From Acidobacteriota bacterium (GTDB lineage: Bacteria; Acidobacteriota; Terriglobia; Bryobacterales; Bryobacteraceae): 57,211 bases of DNA. This document shows, in pieces, positions 1 to 8,260 of the stretch. Made by a program: the position numbers and the translations under genes. The notes under the pieces were generated by a model that was not told the DNA's origin, ran no database searches, and saw only the letters and a program-made list of their open reading frames with translations. The stretch spans positions 1 through 57,211 of the forward strand of contig JAPKYZ010000047.1 of the NCBI GenBank assembly GCA_026394055.1, written 5' to 3'. Numbering within the stretch: the first letter of the stretch is position 1; every line of letters starts with the position of its first letter.

Positions 1-429
1 ACCGGCCAGGATTCCATGCGCGTGCGCCACAGCGGAAGACTCGTATCGGTGGACGCGACCACCGAGGAGTACCCCGGATTTGCCACCGATTTACAGGCGC
101 AGTATATGGCGCTGATGACGCAGGCGCAGGGAATCTCGCTGGTCACCGAGACCATCTTCGAGAACCGCTTCATGCATGCGCAGGAACTGGTGCGCATGGG
201 CGCCAACATCCGCATTGAAGGCCGGCAAGCGATTGTCGCCGGGCCCATCAAGCTGGCCGGAGCTCCCGTGATGGCCAGCGATCTGCGCGCCTCCGCCTCT
301 CTGGTGGTGGCGGCGCTGGCCGCGCGCGGGGAGACCTTGATCGACCGCGTCTATCACATCGATCGTGGCTACGAGAAGATCGAAGAAAAGCTCCGCCGCG
401 CCGGCGCGCAGATTGAGCGCGTGGCCTAG
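1..429 (+). CDS. murA: UDP-N-acetylglucosamine 1-carboxyvinyltransferase, C-terminal part (5' end outside window)
   Basis: This is the last ~142 codons of MurA, the cytoplasmic enzyme that transfers enolpyruvate from PEP to UDP-GlcNAc in the first committed step of peptidoglycan synthesis. The frame is open from base 1, so the gene begins upstream. The segment [13 protein letters not shown], then [19 protein letters not shown], and the terminal [17 protein letters not shown] with the hydrophobic SLVVAALAA stretch are typical of the C-terminal half of the EPSP-synthase fold. The PEP-binding cysteine loop would lie in the missing N-terminal half and cannot be checked. A rhodanese gene follows after 27 bases on the same strand and may be co-transcribed. 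Confidence 0.95.
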   Translation, partial: TGQDSMRVRHSGRLVSVDATTEEYPGFATDLQAQYMALMTQAQGISLVTETIFENRFMHAQELVRMGANIRIEGRQAIVAGPIKLAGAPVMASDLRASASLVVAALAARGETLIDRVYHIDRGYEKIEEKLRRAGAQIERVA

Positions 430-456
430 CCCGAGATTTCACAAGAGGAGATTTGG

Positions 457-834
457 ATGACACCCCACAAGGCCCATAACCCGGGATTTCTGGCGCTGGT
501 GAACGAGGCCAAAAGCCGCGTCGCGCAAATTGAGATTGAACAGTACAAGGCGATGGTCGCCGCCGGTGAGCCGCACTCGTTGATCGATGTCCGCGAGGAC
601 AACGAATTCGCCGCGGGCCACGTGGCGGGCGCGGTCCATCTGTCCAAGGGCATCATTGAGCGCGACGTGGAAACCGCGTTCCCGGACCCGTCCACCAAAC
701 TGGTGCTCTACTGCGGCGGCGGCTTCCGTAGCGCGCTGTCGGCGGAGGCGTTGCAGAAGATGAGCTACACGAACGTCATCTCGCTCGACGGCGGCTGGCG
801 CGCGTTGCAGGCTAGCGGACTGCCGCTCGAATAG
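457..834 (+). CDS. Rhodanese-like domain protein (single domain, 125 aa)
   Basis: This is a small cytoplasmic single-domain rhodanese, a family that moves sulfane sulfur through a persulfide on an active-site cysteine. The features seen are LIDVREDNEFAAGHVAGAVHL (the DVRE and GHxxGA motifs, about residues 43-63) and the active-site loop YCGGGFRSA (about residues 87-95), whose cysteine is intact. The C-terminal VISLDGGWRALQASGLPLE closes the domain. An N-terminal extension of about 30 residues precedes it. The ATG is preceded by a clear AGAGGAG ribosome-binding site. The partner and the physiological sulfur acceptor cannot be told from sequence. The position after murA is probably chance co-transcription. 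Confidence 0.88.
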   Translation: MTPHKAHNPGFLALVNEAKSRVAQIEIEQYKAMVAAGEPHSLIDVREDNEFAAGHVAGAVHLSKGIIERDVETAFPDPSTKLVLYCGGGFRSALSAEALQKMSYTNVISLDGGWRALQASGLPLE

Positions 835-850
835 GCGCGCTGCCAAGGCG

Positions 851-872
851 GTGGCCCTTTTCTGAAGGCCAC
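851..872 (+). terminator. Possible stem-loop terminator after the rhodanese gene
   Basis: The sequence GTGGCC...GGCCAC forms a six-pair stem that can extend by two A-T pairs across a bulge, 17 bases after the rhodanese stop. It is followed only by a short T-rich stretch (CTTTCC), so termination is uncertain. Confidence 0.25.
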
Positions 873-918
873 TTTCCTGTCGGATAAACTCGGCCGTTTC
901 AGGGTTTCGGAGACAACG

Positions 919-2577
919 ATGGGAATTGCCGCAGATTTCGTTTTGATCGTGCTGGCCGGCTTGATCGGCGGCATTGCGGCTCGCATGCTGCGCTTGCCGC
1001 TGCTGGTGGGCTATGTGGCCGCGGGCATCGTGGTCGGCCCTTACACGGCCGGGCCCACCGTCGTCCAGATCCACGATATTGAGCTGCTGGCCGAGATCGG
1101 CGTGGCGCTGCTGCTGTTCTCGATGGGGCTCGAAGTCTCGTTCGGCGATCTGCGGCCGGTGCGCCGCATCTGCTTGTTTGGCGGGCCGCTGCAAGTGCTG
1201 CTCACCGTCGCCGCGGGCGCCATTGTTTCGAAGGCCCTGCTAGGCATCCCCGTAGCGGAAGCGATCTGGTTCGGGTCCATGATCAGTGTCTCGAGCACGA
1301 TGGTGGTGTTGAAGACGCTGACCGCCGGAGGCGTCTCCTCGACGCTGGCCAGCCGCGTGATGATCGGGTTGCTGGTGGTGCAGGATCTGGCCGTGATCCC
1401 GATGCTGGTGATCCTGCCGCAGCTTTCGAATCTCGACCAGATCGGGCCGGTGCTGCTGCGGTCTCTGGCTGGCGCTGGCGTCTTTCTGGCGGCGGTCTAC
1501 TTTTTGGGCACGCGGCTGCTGCCCAAGGTGCTGCGTTGGATCTTGACCTGGGGCTCGCACGAACTGTTCCTGGTGGCGGTGGTGGCCACGGGCGTCGGTG
1601 TCGGCTACGCCACGCACGCGGTGGGGTTGTCGTTTGCGCTGGGCGCGTTCGTGGCGGGCATTGTGTTGAGCGAATCGGAGTTTAGCCATCAGGCGCTCAC
1701 CGACGTCGTCCCGTTGCGGGACATCTTTGGGCTGATGTTTTTTGTGACGGTGGGGATGCTGCTGGACCCCCGGTATCTGGTGGCCAACGCCGGCCGCATT
1801 GCCGCTGCCGTCATCTTGATTTTCGCCGGCAAAGCCCTGATCACCGGCCTGCTGACGCGAGCCTTCGGCTACGTGAATCTGGCACCGTGGATCGTGGGCT
1901 TGGGCCTCTCTCAGGTGGGCGAGTTCTCGTTTGTGTTGGTGCGCGAAGGGTCACGCTTGGGTTTCCTCACCAAGCCCACCTACGACCTGGCGCTCACCTG
2001 CACCGTGCTGACCATGGCGCTATCGCCCCTGGTGGCCAAGCTGGCGCTGCCGCTGGGGCGCTTGTTCCAAGGCGCGGCGCCGGCCCGGAAGCCGCTGGTG
2101 GTGAGTGAGGCCGTCGCGGCGCTCAGCGGACACGTGGTGGTGGCTGGCTATGGCCGCTACGGGCGGCTGATCACGCAGGCACTGAAAGAAGCTGGTGTGC
2201 CCTTGCTGGTGGTGGAGCTGAACCACGCGCTCTTCTCTGATCTGCAAGCCAGCGGGCTGGAATGCATCTGGGGCGATATCGGGCGCGAGGAGATTCTGCG
2301 GGCGGCTCACGTGGGCCAGGCGCAGGCTCTGGTGCTCTCTCTGGCGGACTTGGGCACGGCGGAATTGGCGCTGCGCCACGCGCGCCCGCTGAACCCGGGT
2401 CTCGCCGTCATCGCGCGCGCCGGGCGGGACCGCGACGTCGCCGTGCTCCAACAACTGGGCGTCGACGCGGCTGTGCTGCCGGAGTACGAAGGCAGCTTGG
2501 AAGTGGTGCGCCAGGTCATGAGCCGTTATCGCAAACTCCCCAGTGCGTCCTCCGGCGCGGCTCAGCGGAGTGCCTGA
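919..2577 (+). CDS. Monovalent cation:proton antiporter, CPA2 family, with C-terminal TrkA-N (RCK) domain
   Basis: This inner-membrane antiporter exchanges K+ or Na+ for protons (KefB/KefC/YbaL type). About 12 hydrophobic segments cover residues 1-385, including the typical first helix followed by GGIAARMLRLPLLVGYVAAGIV and the conserved LLLFSMGLE segment. A cytoplasmic TrkA-N domain at about 405-530 starts with the Rossmann glycine motif VAGYGRYGR and contains the acidic residue ending the second strand (VVELN), so NAD(H) or another nucleotide may gate it. The length of 552 aa is normal for the YbaL-like subgroup. The ATG has GGAG at a good distance. No KefF/KefG-like accessory gene is adjacent, so glutathione gating is not supported. 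The cation is not determinable. Confidence 0.9.
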   Translation: MGIAADFVLIVLAGLIGGIAARMLRLPLLVGYVAAGIVVGPYTAGPTVVQIHDIELLAEIGVALLLFSMGLEVSFGDLRPVRRICLFGGPLQVLLTVAAGAIVSKALLGIPVAEAIWFGSMISVSSTMVVLKTLTAGGVSSTLASRVMIGLLVVQDLAVIPMLVILPQLSNLDQIGPVLLRSLAGAGVFLAAVYFLGTRLLPKVLRWILTWGSHELFLVAVVATGVGVGYATHAVGLSFALGAFVAGIVLSESEFSHQALTDVVPLRDIFGLMFFVTVGMLLDPRYLVANAGRIAAAVILIFAGKALITGLLTRAFGYVNLAPWIVGLGLSQVGEFSFVLVREGSRLGFLTKPTYDLALTCTVLTMALSPLVAKLALPLGRLFQGAAPARKPLVVSEAVAALSGHVVVAGYGRYGRLITQALKEAGVPLLVVELNHALFSDLQASGLECIWGDIGREEILRAAHVGQAQALVLSLADLGTAELALRHARPLNPGLAVIARAGRDRDVAVLQQLGVDAAVLPEYEGSLEVVRQVMSRYRKLPSASSGAAQRSA

Positions 2578-2607
2578 GCGCTCAGCTTGATGGCTGCACC
2601 GCTGCTG

Positions 2608-4182
2608 CTAGCGCGCCGCGCGGGTGGGCAAGTTGAGGGCATCGCGCCAGAAGGCGATCTTCTCGGGCGCGGCCACCGCACGCGGTCCGGGCTTGTCGCC
2701 CAAGCTCATGGTCTTCGCCTCACTGGCTGAGAACGCGGGCCACATGGGCAGCCCTTTGCCGTTGGGGTCTCGCGTGCGGACAAAGTTGGCCCAGTAGGCC
2801 GACATCTGCGCGGCGATCTGCCGGTCCTGTTCTTGCCAGGGGCGCGGGCACAGAGCCAGGCTGTTGAACACGTAGGGAACCTCGGAGGTGTGGAACGCTC
2901 CATAGCCCGCATGATCCGCCCCGGGCAGCGCGTGGTTCCAGTAGTAGGTGAACGCCTTGGTGCGAGCGGTGCGAGCTCGATCAACGGCCCACAGATGCGT
3001 AGCCACGACGCCTTGATCCCGCGCACTTTCGATCTGCCCCGCGCCTGATTCCGTTGTCGCCACTGCCGGGTAGAGCTTCACGAAGGTGGCCGCCAAATCG
3101 CCGAAGCGCTGCGCAATCTGGGCGCTGTAGTCGGCCGCCGGGATCTTGCCGTAGGTGGGCGAAGAGCTGCCCTCATCGGCCGTCAGCCCGGTCAGCGTGG
3201 GGACATCATTCTGCTTGCCCTGGGCATAGATCTCCTGTACCGAAGCGGGGAGAAACCAGCCATCCACCACGGGCCGGAAGCTGACGCCCGCGACGGGCTT
3301 GGTCAGCTGGTCCACGGGCAGCGCACGGAGCTGGGCCAGGGTTTCCGCGCCTTTGGCCCGGGCAAAAGCAATGCCCTCGGCTTCCGCGTCAGCGCGAGGC
3401 CGATTGCCGCGGCTGGTGCCCGCTCCACTTTCGGCGATCGCCCCATGGAAGAGCCCCTTGGCCAACGGCGAAGCGGTCAGCGACATCACCGATCCTGCTC
3501 CGGCCGACTGTCCGGCAATGGTGACGCGGCCCGGGTCGCCGCCAAAGGCCGCGATATTCTTCTGCACCCAGCGCAGCGCGGCCAGCTGGTCGAGCAGGCC
3601 GTAGTTGCCGGAGCTGCGGACATCGGATTCCTTGGTCAGCTCCGGATGCGCCAGAAAACCCAGCACGCCCATCCGGTAATTGACACTGACCACCACAATG
3701 CCCAGGCGCGCCAGCTGTTCGCCATCGTACGAAGCAATCGCATTGGAGCCTTCGACGTAACCGCCGCCATGGATCCACACCATTACGGGCCGCTTGTCGG
3801 CGGGCGACTGCGCGGGCGTCCAGATATTCAGCGTCAGGCAGTCCTCGCTGACTCCGCCCTGGTGCATAAACTCTTCGGTCCAGGGCTTGCGGGAGCGGCC
3901 GAGGTTCTGGATGCAACCGGCCGAGTACTGGTTGGCCGCTTTGGTTCCGCTCCACTGGGCCGCCGGGCGGGGCGCTCGCCAGCGGAGCTCACCCACCGGA
4001 GGCGCGGCATAGGGCAGCCCCTTGAACGCGGTGACCTTCGCATCTTTCGCAGCGGCGCCGGAGACCAGGCCGGATTCCGTGGCGATGGCCGGTGGCAAGG
4101 CCGCTTGGCTCACCGGGCAAAGGCAGCATGTTGCGGCGAAGGCGGCCAGGGTGAAGGGATTTCTCAGCCGGGGGAAGCGCAT
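2608..4182 (-). CDS. Secreted carboxylesterase, type B (alpha/beta hydrolase)
   Basis: This is a 524-aa secreted serine esterase of the COesterase family, hydrolysing carboxylic esters. A Sec signal peptide covers about residues 1-27 (hydrophobic core then SQAA). The family hallmarks are present: FKGLPYAAPPVGELRWRAP near the N-terminus, the EDCLTLNIW motif, the oxyanion-hole stretch VMVWIHGGGYVEGS, and the nucleophile elbow GQSAGAGS with its catalytic serine. The histidine is likely in YGAFHTSEVPYVF. An AGGAG ribosome-binding site lies just upstream of the ATG. It sits convergent to the antiporter gene with a 30-base gap. The substrate cannot be predicted because this family ranges from xenobiotic esters to plant feruloyl esters. 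Confidence 0.92.
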   Translation of the reverse strand: MRFPRLRNPFTLAAFAATCCLCPVSQAALPPAIATESGLVSGAAAKDAKVTAFKGLPYAAPPVGELRWRAPRPAAQWSGTKAANQYSAGCIQNLGRSRKPWTEEFMHQGGVSEDCLTLNIWTPAQSPADKRPVMVWIHGGGYVEGSNAIASYDGEQLARLGIVVVSVNYRMGVLGFLAHPELTKESDVRSSGNYGLLDQLAALRWVQKNIAAFGGDPGRVTIAGQSAGAGSVMSLTASPLAKGLFHGAIAESGAGTSRGNRPRADAEAEGIAFARAKGAETLAQLRALPVDQLTKPVAGVSFRPVVDGWFLPASVQEIYAQGKQNDVPTLTGLTADEGSSSPTYGKIPAADYSAQIAQRFGDLAATFVKLYPAVATTESGAGQIESARDQGVVATHLWAVDRARTARTKAFTYYWNHALPGADHAGYGAFHTSEVPYVFNSLALCPRPWQEQDRQIAAQMSAYWANFVRTRDPNGKGLPMWPAFSASEAKTMSLGDKPGPRAVAAPEKIAFWRDALNLPTRAAR

Positions 4183-4242
4183 GACAAGTTCTCCTGTCCG
4201 GCGCTCGGACGGCAGGCGGCCCTCGACGCGGACGGAGTTACT

Positions 4243-4563
4243 CTACCACAGCAACATCAAGCCTACCGTGCGCCAAACCAGGTAAACCAGCACGACGGAT
4301 TCGGCCAATTGCACCACCCGGGCCATGGCGCGGTTCATAAACTCGAACCGCAGGACCAGCGCGCTGGCGGCGCCCGCGATTACCCACCGGTAGTCGAACC
4401 CGCCCTCGAACATCTTCATGTGCACCACGACGCCGCCCCAGAACAGCACCGGCACGTTGCTCTCATGCCCGTGCGCATAGCGGAACCAAGCCACCATCCC
4501 GATCAGCCCGATCAGGCAGAAGTTGATGACATTAAACGGGGTGAGTGGGATGCCGAAAAACAT
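4243..4563 (-). CDS. Small hydrophobic membrane protein, unknown function (106 aa)
   Basis: No family was recognised. The protein has about three hydrophobic segments (about residues 9-29, 57-74 and 82-104), separated by a short histidine-containing loop (RYAHGHESN) and a basic patch (RFEFMNRAMAR). It is probably an inner-membrane protein. The reading frame has normal third-position GC and sits 63 bases downstream of the MtrB-like barrel gene on the same strand, so it could be the last member of that transcript. The ribosome-binding site is weak. A role in electron transfer is only a positional guess. Confidence 0.6.
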   Translation of the reverse strand: MFFGIPLTPFNVINFCLIGLIGMVAWFRYAHGHESNVPVLFWGGVVVHMKMFEGGFDYRWVIAGAASALVLRFEFMNRAMARVVQLAESVVLVYLVWRTVGLMLLW

Positions 4564-4626
4564 TGCCTACAGGTGCGTATCGGCTTGCCCGTGCACACTC
4601 TGAATGACGGTGTTCCGCCAAAGGCC

Positions 4627-6573
4627 TTAGAACGCCCACAGCAGACTGGTGTAGGCCGTATGGCCACGGTAGTTCTGGATCGGCATCAGGCGTTCGCCGT
4701 AGCCATAGAACTGATAGCCCGCATTCCAGCGGACCTTCGGGTTGATCGGCACCGAGAAGCGCATCATCGGCGAGTGGTAGATCATCGGGAAGTTCTGCGC
4801 TGCCGTCAGGGCGGGCAAGGTCACCGCCAGGTTGGGGCCGCCGCGATCCTGCACGCGGGACCAGCCAGCAAACAGGTCCGCCCGGCCACGGATGTTGGTC
4901 CGCAGGCCCGCAAACACCGTGTGCAGATTGCTGACATACCAGCTGCGGTTGGTGTCGATCAACGCCAGATTGGCGAAGTAGGCGATGCCGGTCAAGGTAT
5001 CGAGGTGAAGCTTCGAGTAGCTGGCATCGAGGCTCAACCATTTGGTCGCCTGCCAGCTGCTGTCGAACGCATATTGGCGGCTGCGGGCACTGTGGGCAAA
5101 TAGGCTGACCGAATTGAAGTTGTAGTTCGACTTGGCCTGCGCGCTTAACGTCACCGTGCGGTGCTTGTACTGGATCCGTGACGAGAGGCCGTGGTAGTTC
5201 TTCTCGCTGATCGTGTAGAACGGATTGTCGGCGCGCCCCAGTTCGCCATCGAGATTGATCGAAAGGCCAGCGATGGGCCGGAAGCGGAAGCCCAACATCC
5301 CGGCGCTCAACCGGTTCGATTGTTCGGTCCGGATCTCATCCTGCACGGAGCGGATCCGCCGGTCGGCATAGTGGTAGCCGCCGTGGACGCTCGCCCGGGA
5401 GGTGATCTGGTATTGCGCGTCGGTCGAGTTCGAGATAGTGCGCAGGCCCAGGAACTGGAACTCGTTGAAGTTGATGCCCAGCGTCTGATTGTTCAACTCA
5501 GCAAACCGGATGTTGCCTTCCATGCGGGTTTGCGTGAAGGCGGTGTGGTTGGTGACGGTCAGGCGCTCCGTCGGGAAGATGCTCACCGTGGCATTGGCGG
5601 AAAGCACGGGGCGCCGGGCATTGCCAGTGACCAGGGTCTGCCGGTTGCGCGCGGCCCCCAGCCGGTCCGTCCCCAACGCCGTTTCGTCGGTGACGAAGTC
5701 ACGCATCCCGTTCACCCAGGTGAAGCGGGCGTTCAGCGCGATCCACTTCAACTTCTCCGTGAACAGATTCGCGCGCCAACCGGGAGAGGAACCCTTGTTG
5801 GGCTGGCTGCGGTTAAGACCGGTCAGGGAGGTGCGGCTCAACGGGTCGTTGGGAGTGGCCGTGCCACTGGTGAAGTCGCGCGTCTCGTCCTTAAAAAACT
5901 CCCAGTTGCGGACCACCATCAGCTTCAGTCCGCCCAGCTTCGCTTCACCGCCCACCCGGTATTCGTTCTGCTGGCGGCGGACGTCGCTGAACAGCGGAAA
6001 CTCCGTGCCGCGGTGCTGATCAAACAGGTTGACGGTCGTCAGTCCGGCGCCGTCCTGGTTATTGCGCGTATAGCCGCCGAAGAAGCTCAGCGAGCGGCCG
6101 GGCAGGATGGTCAGGTTGTGATCCTGCAAGCGCCGCACCGTGTCCTGGCGGTGTTGCCCGCCGGCGATGGTCAGGGCCGGGTTGAAGTAGTCACTCTGGC
6201 GCCACATCATGTCGTAGCGATAGATCGAGTTCTTCTCAACCCGCAGCGAGGCGAACTGGTAGGGGTCATTGCCCAGGCCGAGGGTCGAAAAATTCAGCTG
6301 GTCAAACAACCGGCCCTTGCCTTCGCGAGAGTAGATGTCCACCTTCGAAGAAAGTAGCCGCAGCCCGTTGCGATAGTTGACGTCGCTGCGGTAGCGATCA
6401 CGGCTGCCCGTGATGTCCGTGGTCCGCAGCCCCACCTCGAACGCCTGGTGAATGTTGTAGCCCTGCCATTCGGTCCCCCGGGGAGAACCCACCGCTTCGG
6501 CCGTGGGCGCGACGGTCTGCTGGGCCAGCAGCAATCCGCTAGCGGCCAGCGCGGCCAGAATCAGGCGCCTCAT
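4627..6573 (-). CDS. MtrB/PioB-like outer-membrane beta-barrel of a decaheme cytochrome conduit
   Basis: The product (648 aa) is predicted to be an outer-membrane barrel that sheathes the decaheme cytochrome encoded just upstream, letting electrons cross the outer membrane (Mtr/Pio/MHC-porin logic). The start chosen is the ATG overlapping the cytochrome stop as ATGA; it gives a clean signal peptide (RRLILAALAASGLLLAQ). Alternating hydrophobic/polar strands rich in Tyr, Phe, Arg and Asn run to a C-terminal ending in LLWAF, the usual barrel-assembly signal with a final Phe. The size agrees with MtrB (about 680-700 aa). The mature N-terminus lacks the CxxC motif known from Shewanella MtrB, and no cysteine was noticed in the mature chain. 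The family call leans on barrel features plus the cytochrome neighbour. Confidence 0.78.
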   Translation of the reverse strand: MRRLILAALAASGLLLAQQTVAPTAEAVGSPRGTEWQGYNIHQAFEVGLRTTDITGSRDRYRSDVNYRNGLRLLSSKVDIYSREGKGRLFDQLNFSTLGLGNDPYQFASLRVEKNSIYRYDMMWRQSDYFNPALTIAGGQHRQDTVRRLQDHNLTILPGRSLSFFGGYTRNNQDGAGLTTVNLFDQHRGTEFPLFSDVRRQQNEYRVGGEAKLGGLKLMVVRNWEFFKDETRDFTSGTATPNDPLSRTSLTGLNRSQPNKGSSPGWRANLFTEKLKWIALNARFTWVNGMRDFVTDETALGTDRLGAARNRQTLVTGNARRPVLSANATVSIFPTERLTVTNHTAFTQTRMEGNIRFAELNNQTLGINFNEFQFLGLRTISNSTDAQYQITSRASVHGGYHYADRRIRSVQDEIRTEQSNRLSAGMLGFRFRPIAGLSINLDGELGRADNPFYTISEKNYHGLSSRIQYKHRTVTLSAQAKSNYNFNSVSLFAHSARSRQYAFDSSWQATKWLSLDASYSKLHLDTLTGIAYFANLALIDTNRSWYVSNLHTVFAGLRTNIRGRADLFAGWSRVQDRGGPNLAVTLPALTAAQNFPMIYHSPMMRFSVPINPKVRWNAGYQFYGYGERLMPIQNYRGHTAYTSLLWAF

Positions 6574-7595
6574 CGCAGGAACCTCGAATCCGCATTCGAC
6601 CCATGGATGCGGACATGGCACGCGGTACAGTTCTGATACCGCGGATTGGTCATCGAGTGGCTGGGCGATTGCGTCGGGATGCCCACGCTCTGGTCGCGTC
6701 CGAATCCCGGTACGCCGTTGTGACATTCGAGACACACCGTCATCACCGCCGGACGTTTCAACAGCCGGGCGTTGGCCGAACCGTGCGGTGTGTGGCAGGT
6801 TTCACAGCCATCCACGCGCACCGCTGCATGCTCGTACGCGAAGGGTCCGCGCTGCTGGACGTGGCATTTCAGGCACGCCTCTTCATTGATCAACCCTTGA
6901 TCCACCAGCTTCGGCCGGGAGGCCATGCGCCAGGTGGGGGCGGAGGTGCCGTGCGGGTTGTGGCAGTCCGTGCACTGCATGAAGCCTTCGTTCACGCGGT
7001 GCTTGAAGGGCATGGAGAACTGCGCCCGCACATTGGCGTGGCAGCCGTAGCAGAGGTCCGGTTGAGCCAGCGCCAGCGAGCCCTTGGGCGCCCCGGCCGC
7101 TACGGGAGCGGAGCCCGAGGTGGCCAGCGGCGTCAACCGGTCCAGCGCGTTCTGCTGTTGCCGTTGTCGCGCCAGATTGTGGATCGAATGGCAGCTGGAG
7201 CAGCCCACTTCGCCCGTGGTGTGCGGCGACCGGCGGATGTTCGCTCGCGGGAACTGCTGGGTGTGGCACTGCAGGCACGTCTCAACGGTCTGCTTGGCGG
7301 TCATCAGCGAGAAGGCGCCGATGTTATTCTTGCCCTTGCGTTCCTGGACGTGTTTCTCGCCCGGGCCATGGCAGCTTTCGCAGCTGTGCTTGGCCAAATC
7401 GGGCGAGGCAATCTCTTCTTTGCCGCCTAACGTCTTCTTGGCATGGCTGTTACGGAAGAACGTCGAAGTGACGTCCGGGTGGCAGGCGCGGCAGCGGTCT
7501 GCCCCGACGTATTTGCCGTTGGGGTGCTCGGCGGCGTCAATGGAGGACGCCAGCAGGCACACGAATCCTAAAAAAACTCCCTGAGCGAAGCGCAC
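6570..7595 (-). CDS. Decaheme c-type cytochrome, MtrA/DmsE family
   Basis: This periplasmic multiheme cytochrome (341 aa) has exactly ten CxxCH haem-attachment motifs, with first cysteines at residues 35, 72, 107, 132, 182, 208, 241, 264, 288 and 323, and a signal peptide ending near residue 22. Length and haem number match MtrA (about 330 aa, ten haems), which forms a haem wire inside the MtrB barrel. Additional histidines between the motifs (for example SHAKK, SPHTT, FKHRV, YEHAAV, SPSHS) are the likely distal ligands. A haem-free linker of about 45 residues, rich in Ala, Gly and Gln, separates haems 4 and 5. The gene overlaps the barrel gene by ATGA and starts 26 bases after the small barrel gene. 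No DMSO-reductase or surface decaheme cytochrome gene is adjacent. Confidence 0.93.
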   Translation of the reverse strand: MRFAQGVFLGFVCLLASSIDAAEHPNGKYVGADRCRACHPDVTSTFFRNSHAKKTLGGKEEIASPDLAKHSCESCHGPGEKHVQERKGKNNIGAFSLMTAKQTVETCLQCHTQQFPRANIRRSPHTTGEVGCSSCHSIHNLARQRQQQNALDRLTPLATSGSAPVAAGAPKGSLALAQPDLCYGCHANVRAQFSMPFKHRVNEGFMQCTDCHNPHGTSAPTWRMASRPKLVDQGLINEEACLKCHVQQRGPFAYEHAAVRVDGCETCHTPHGSANARLLKRPAVMTVCLECHNGVPGFGRDQSVGIPTQSPSHSMTNPRYQNCTACHVRIHGSNADSRFLR

Positions 7596-7621
7596 GTGCC
7601 CTTATCTTATACGGGCATCAG

Positions 7622-8260
7622 CTAAAACAAAAGCGAAATTCCACCCAGTACCAGAAAATCGTGCAACCAACCATTCAGGGTCGACCCGGGCGCGGGAGCG
7701 ATCAATTTGAGCGGCACCGGGCTCATCTGATCCTGAGCCTCCAGGCGCAAGGAGACGTTCCGGCTCATCCGGTACCGGAAGCCCAACCCGGCCGCGACCA
7801 TCGGCTTCCATTCACCCGTCCGGGTGAGGTAGGCGAACTGGCTCAGCGGCTGCGCGGCCACTTCCGCCCCCTTGCCGTTGAAGTACTTCATGCCGCTGCC
7901 CAGCGACACATACGGACGGAAGGTGTCCTCTGGCTGGCCAAAGTTGTACAGGACGTTGTAGGACACCGCCACGGATTGGCTGTCGAAGCTCACCGTCTGG
8001 TTGCCCGATTTCAGCCGCAACGGGTTGTTCTGCCAGACATAGCGGATTTCGCCGGTGAAGTGGCGGCTGACGTCCTGGCCCAACGACATGGTGACGGCAT
8101 TGCCGCGGCCGAGACCGGCATCGGCGGTTTGCCCTTTGGCGCTGGTGGCCCCTAGCGACGTGTACATGCCGCCGCCGGCCCCAATCCCCATCTCCCAGCG
8201 CTGTCCCCAGGCGGGTGCCAGGGACACCACGAAAGAAAATGCAAGTAGTGTGTGTTTCAT
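7622..8260 (-). CDS. Small outer-membrane beta-barrel protein (OmpA/OmpW-like, 212 aa)
   Basis: A signal peptide (MKHTLLAFSFVVSLAPAWGQ) is followed by a glycine-rich first strand (EMGIGAGGGMYTSLG) and alternating amphipathic strands such as FTGEIRYVWQN, VSYNVLYNF and FRPYVSLGSGMKYF. The chain ends in GGISLLF with a terminal Phe. This is the pattern of an eight-stranded outer-membrane barrel of the OmpA-transmembrane/OmpW superfamily. The gene overlaps the propeller gene upstream by ATGA and precedes the decaheme cytochrome by 26 bases, so it is very probably part of the conduit operon. It may be an assembly, anchoring or small-solute partner; none of these is shown by sequence. Confidence 0.75.
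   Translation of the reverse strand: MKHTLLAFSFVVSLAPAWGQRWEMGIGAGGGMYTSLGATSAKGQTADAGLGRGNAVTMSLGQDVSRHFTGEIRYVWQNNPLRLKSGNQTVSFDSQSVAVSYNVLYNFGQPEDTFRPYVSLGSGMKYFNGKGAEVAAQPLSQFAYLTRTGEWKPMVAAGLGFRYRMSRNVSLRLEAQDQMSPVPLKLIAPAPGSTLNGWLHDFLVLGGISLLF

Noticed and set aside
3445..5103. 552-codon plus-strand frame across the esterase, small membrane protein and barrel genes
   Set aside because: It crosses three genes and their gaps on the opposite strand, is His/Gln/Arg-rich, and has no domain.
6570..7595. DMSO-respiration cytochrome DmsE in the strict sense
   Set aside because: No DmsA/DmsB molybdo-enzyme genes are adjacent; the pairing with a large barrel fits the general MtrAB conduit and says nothing of the terminal acceptor.
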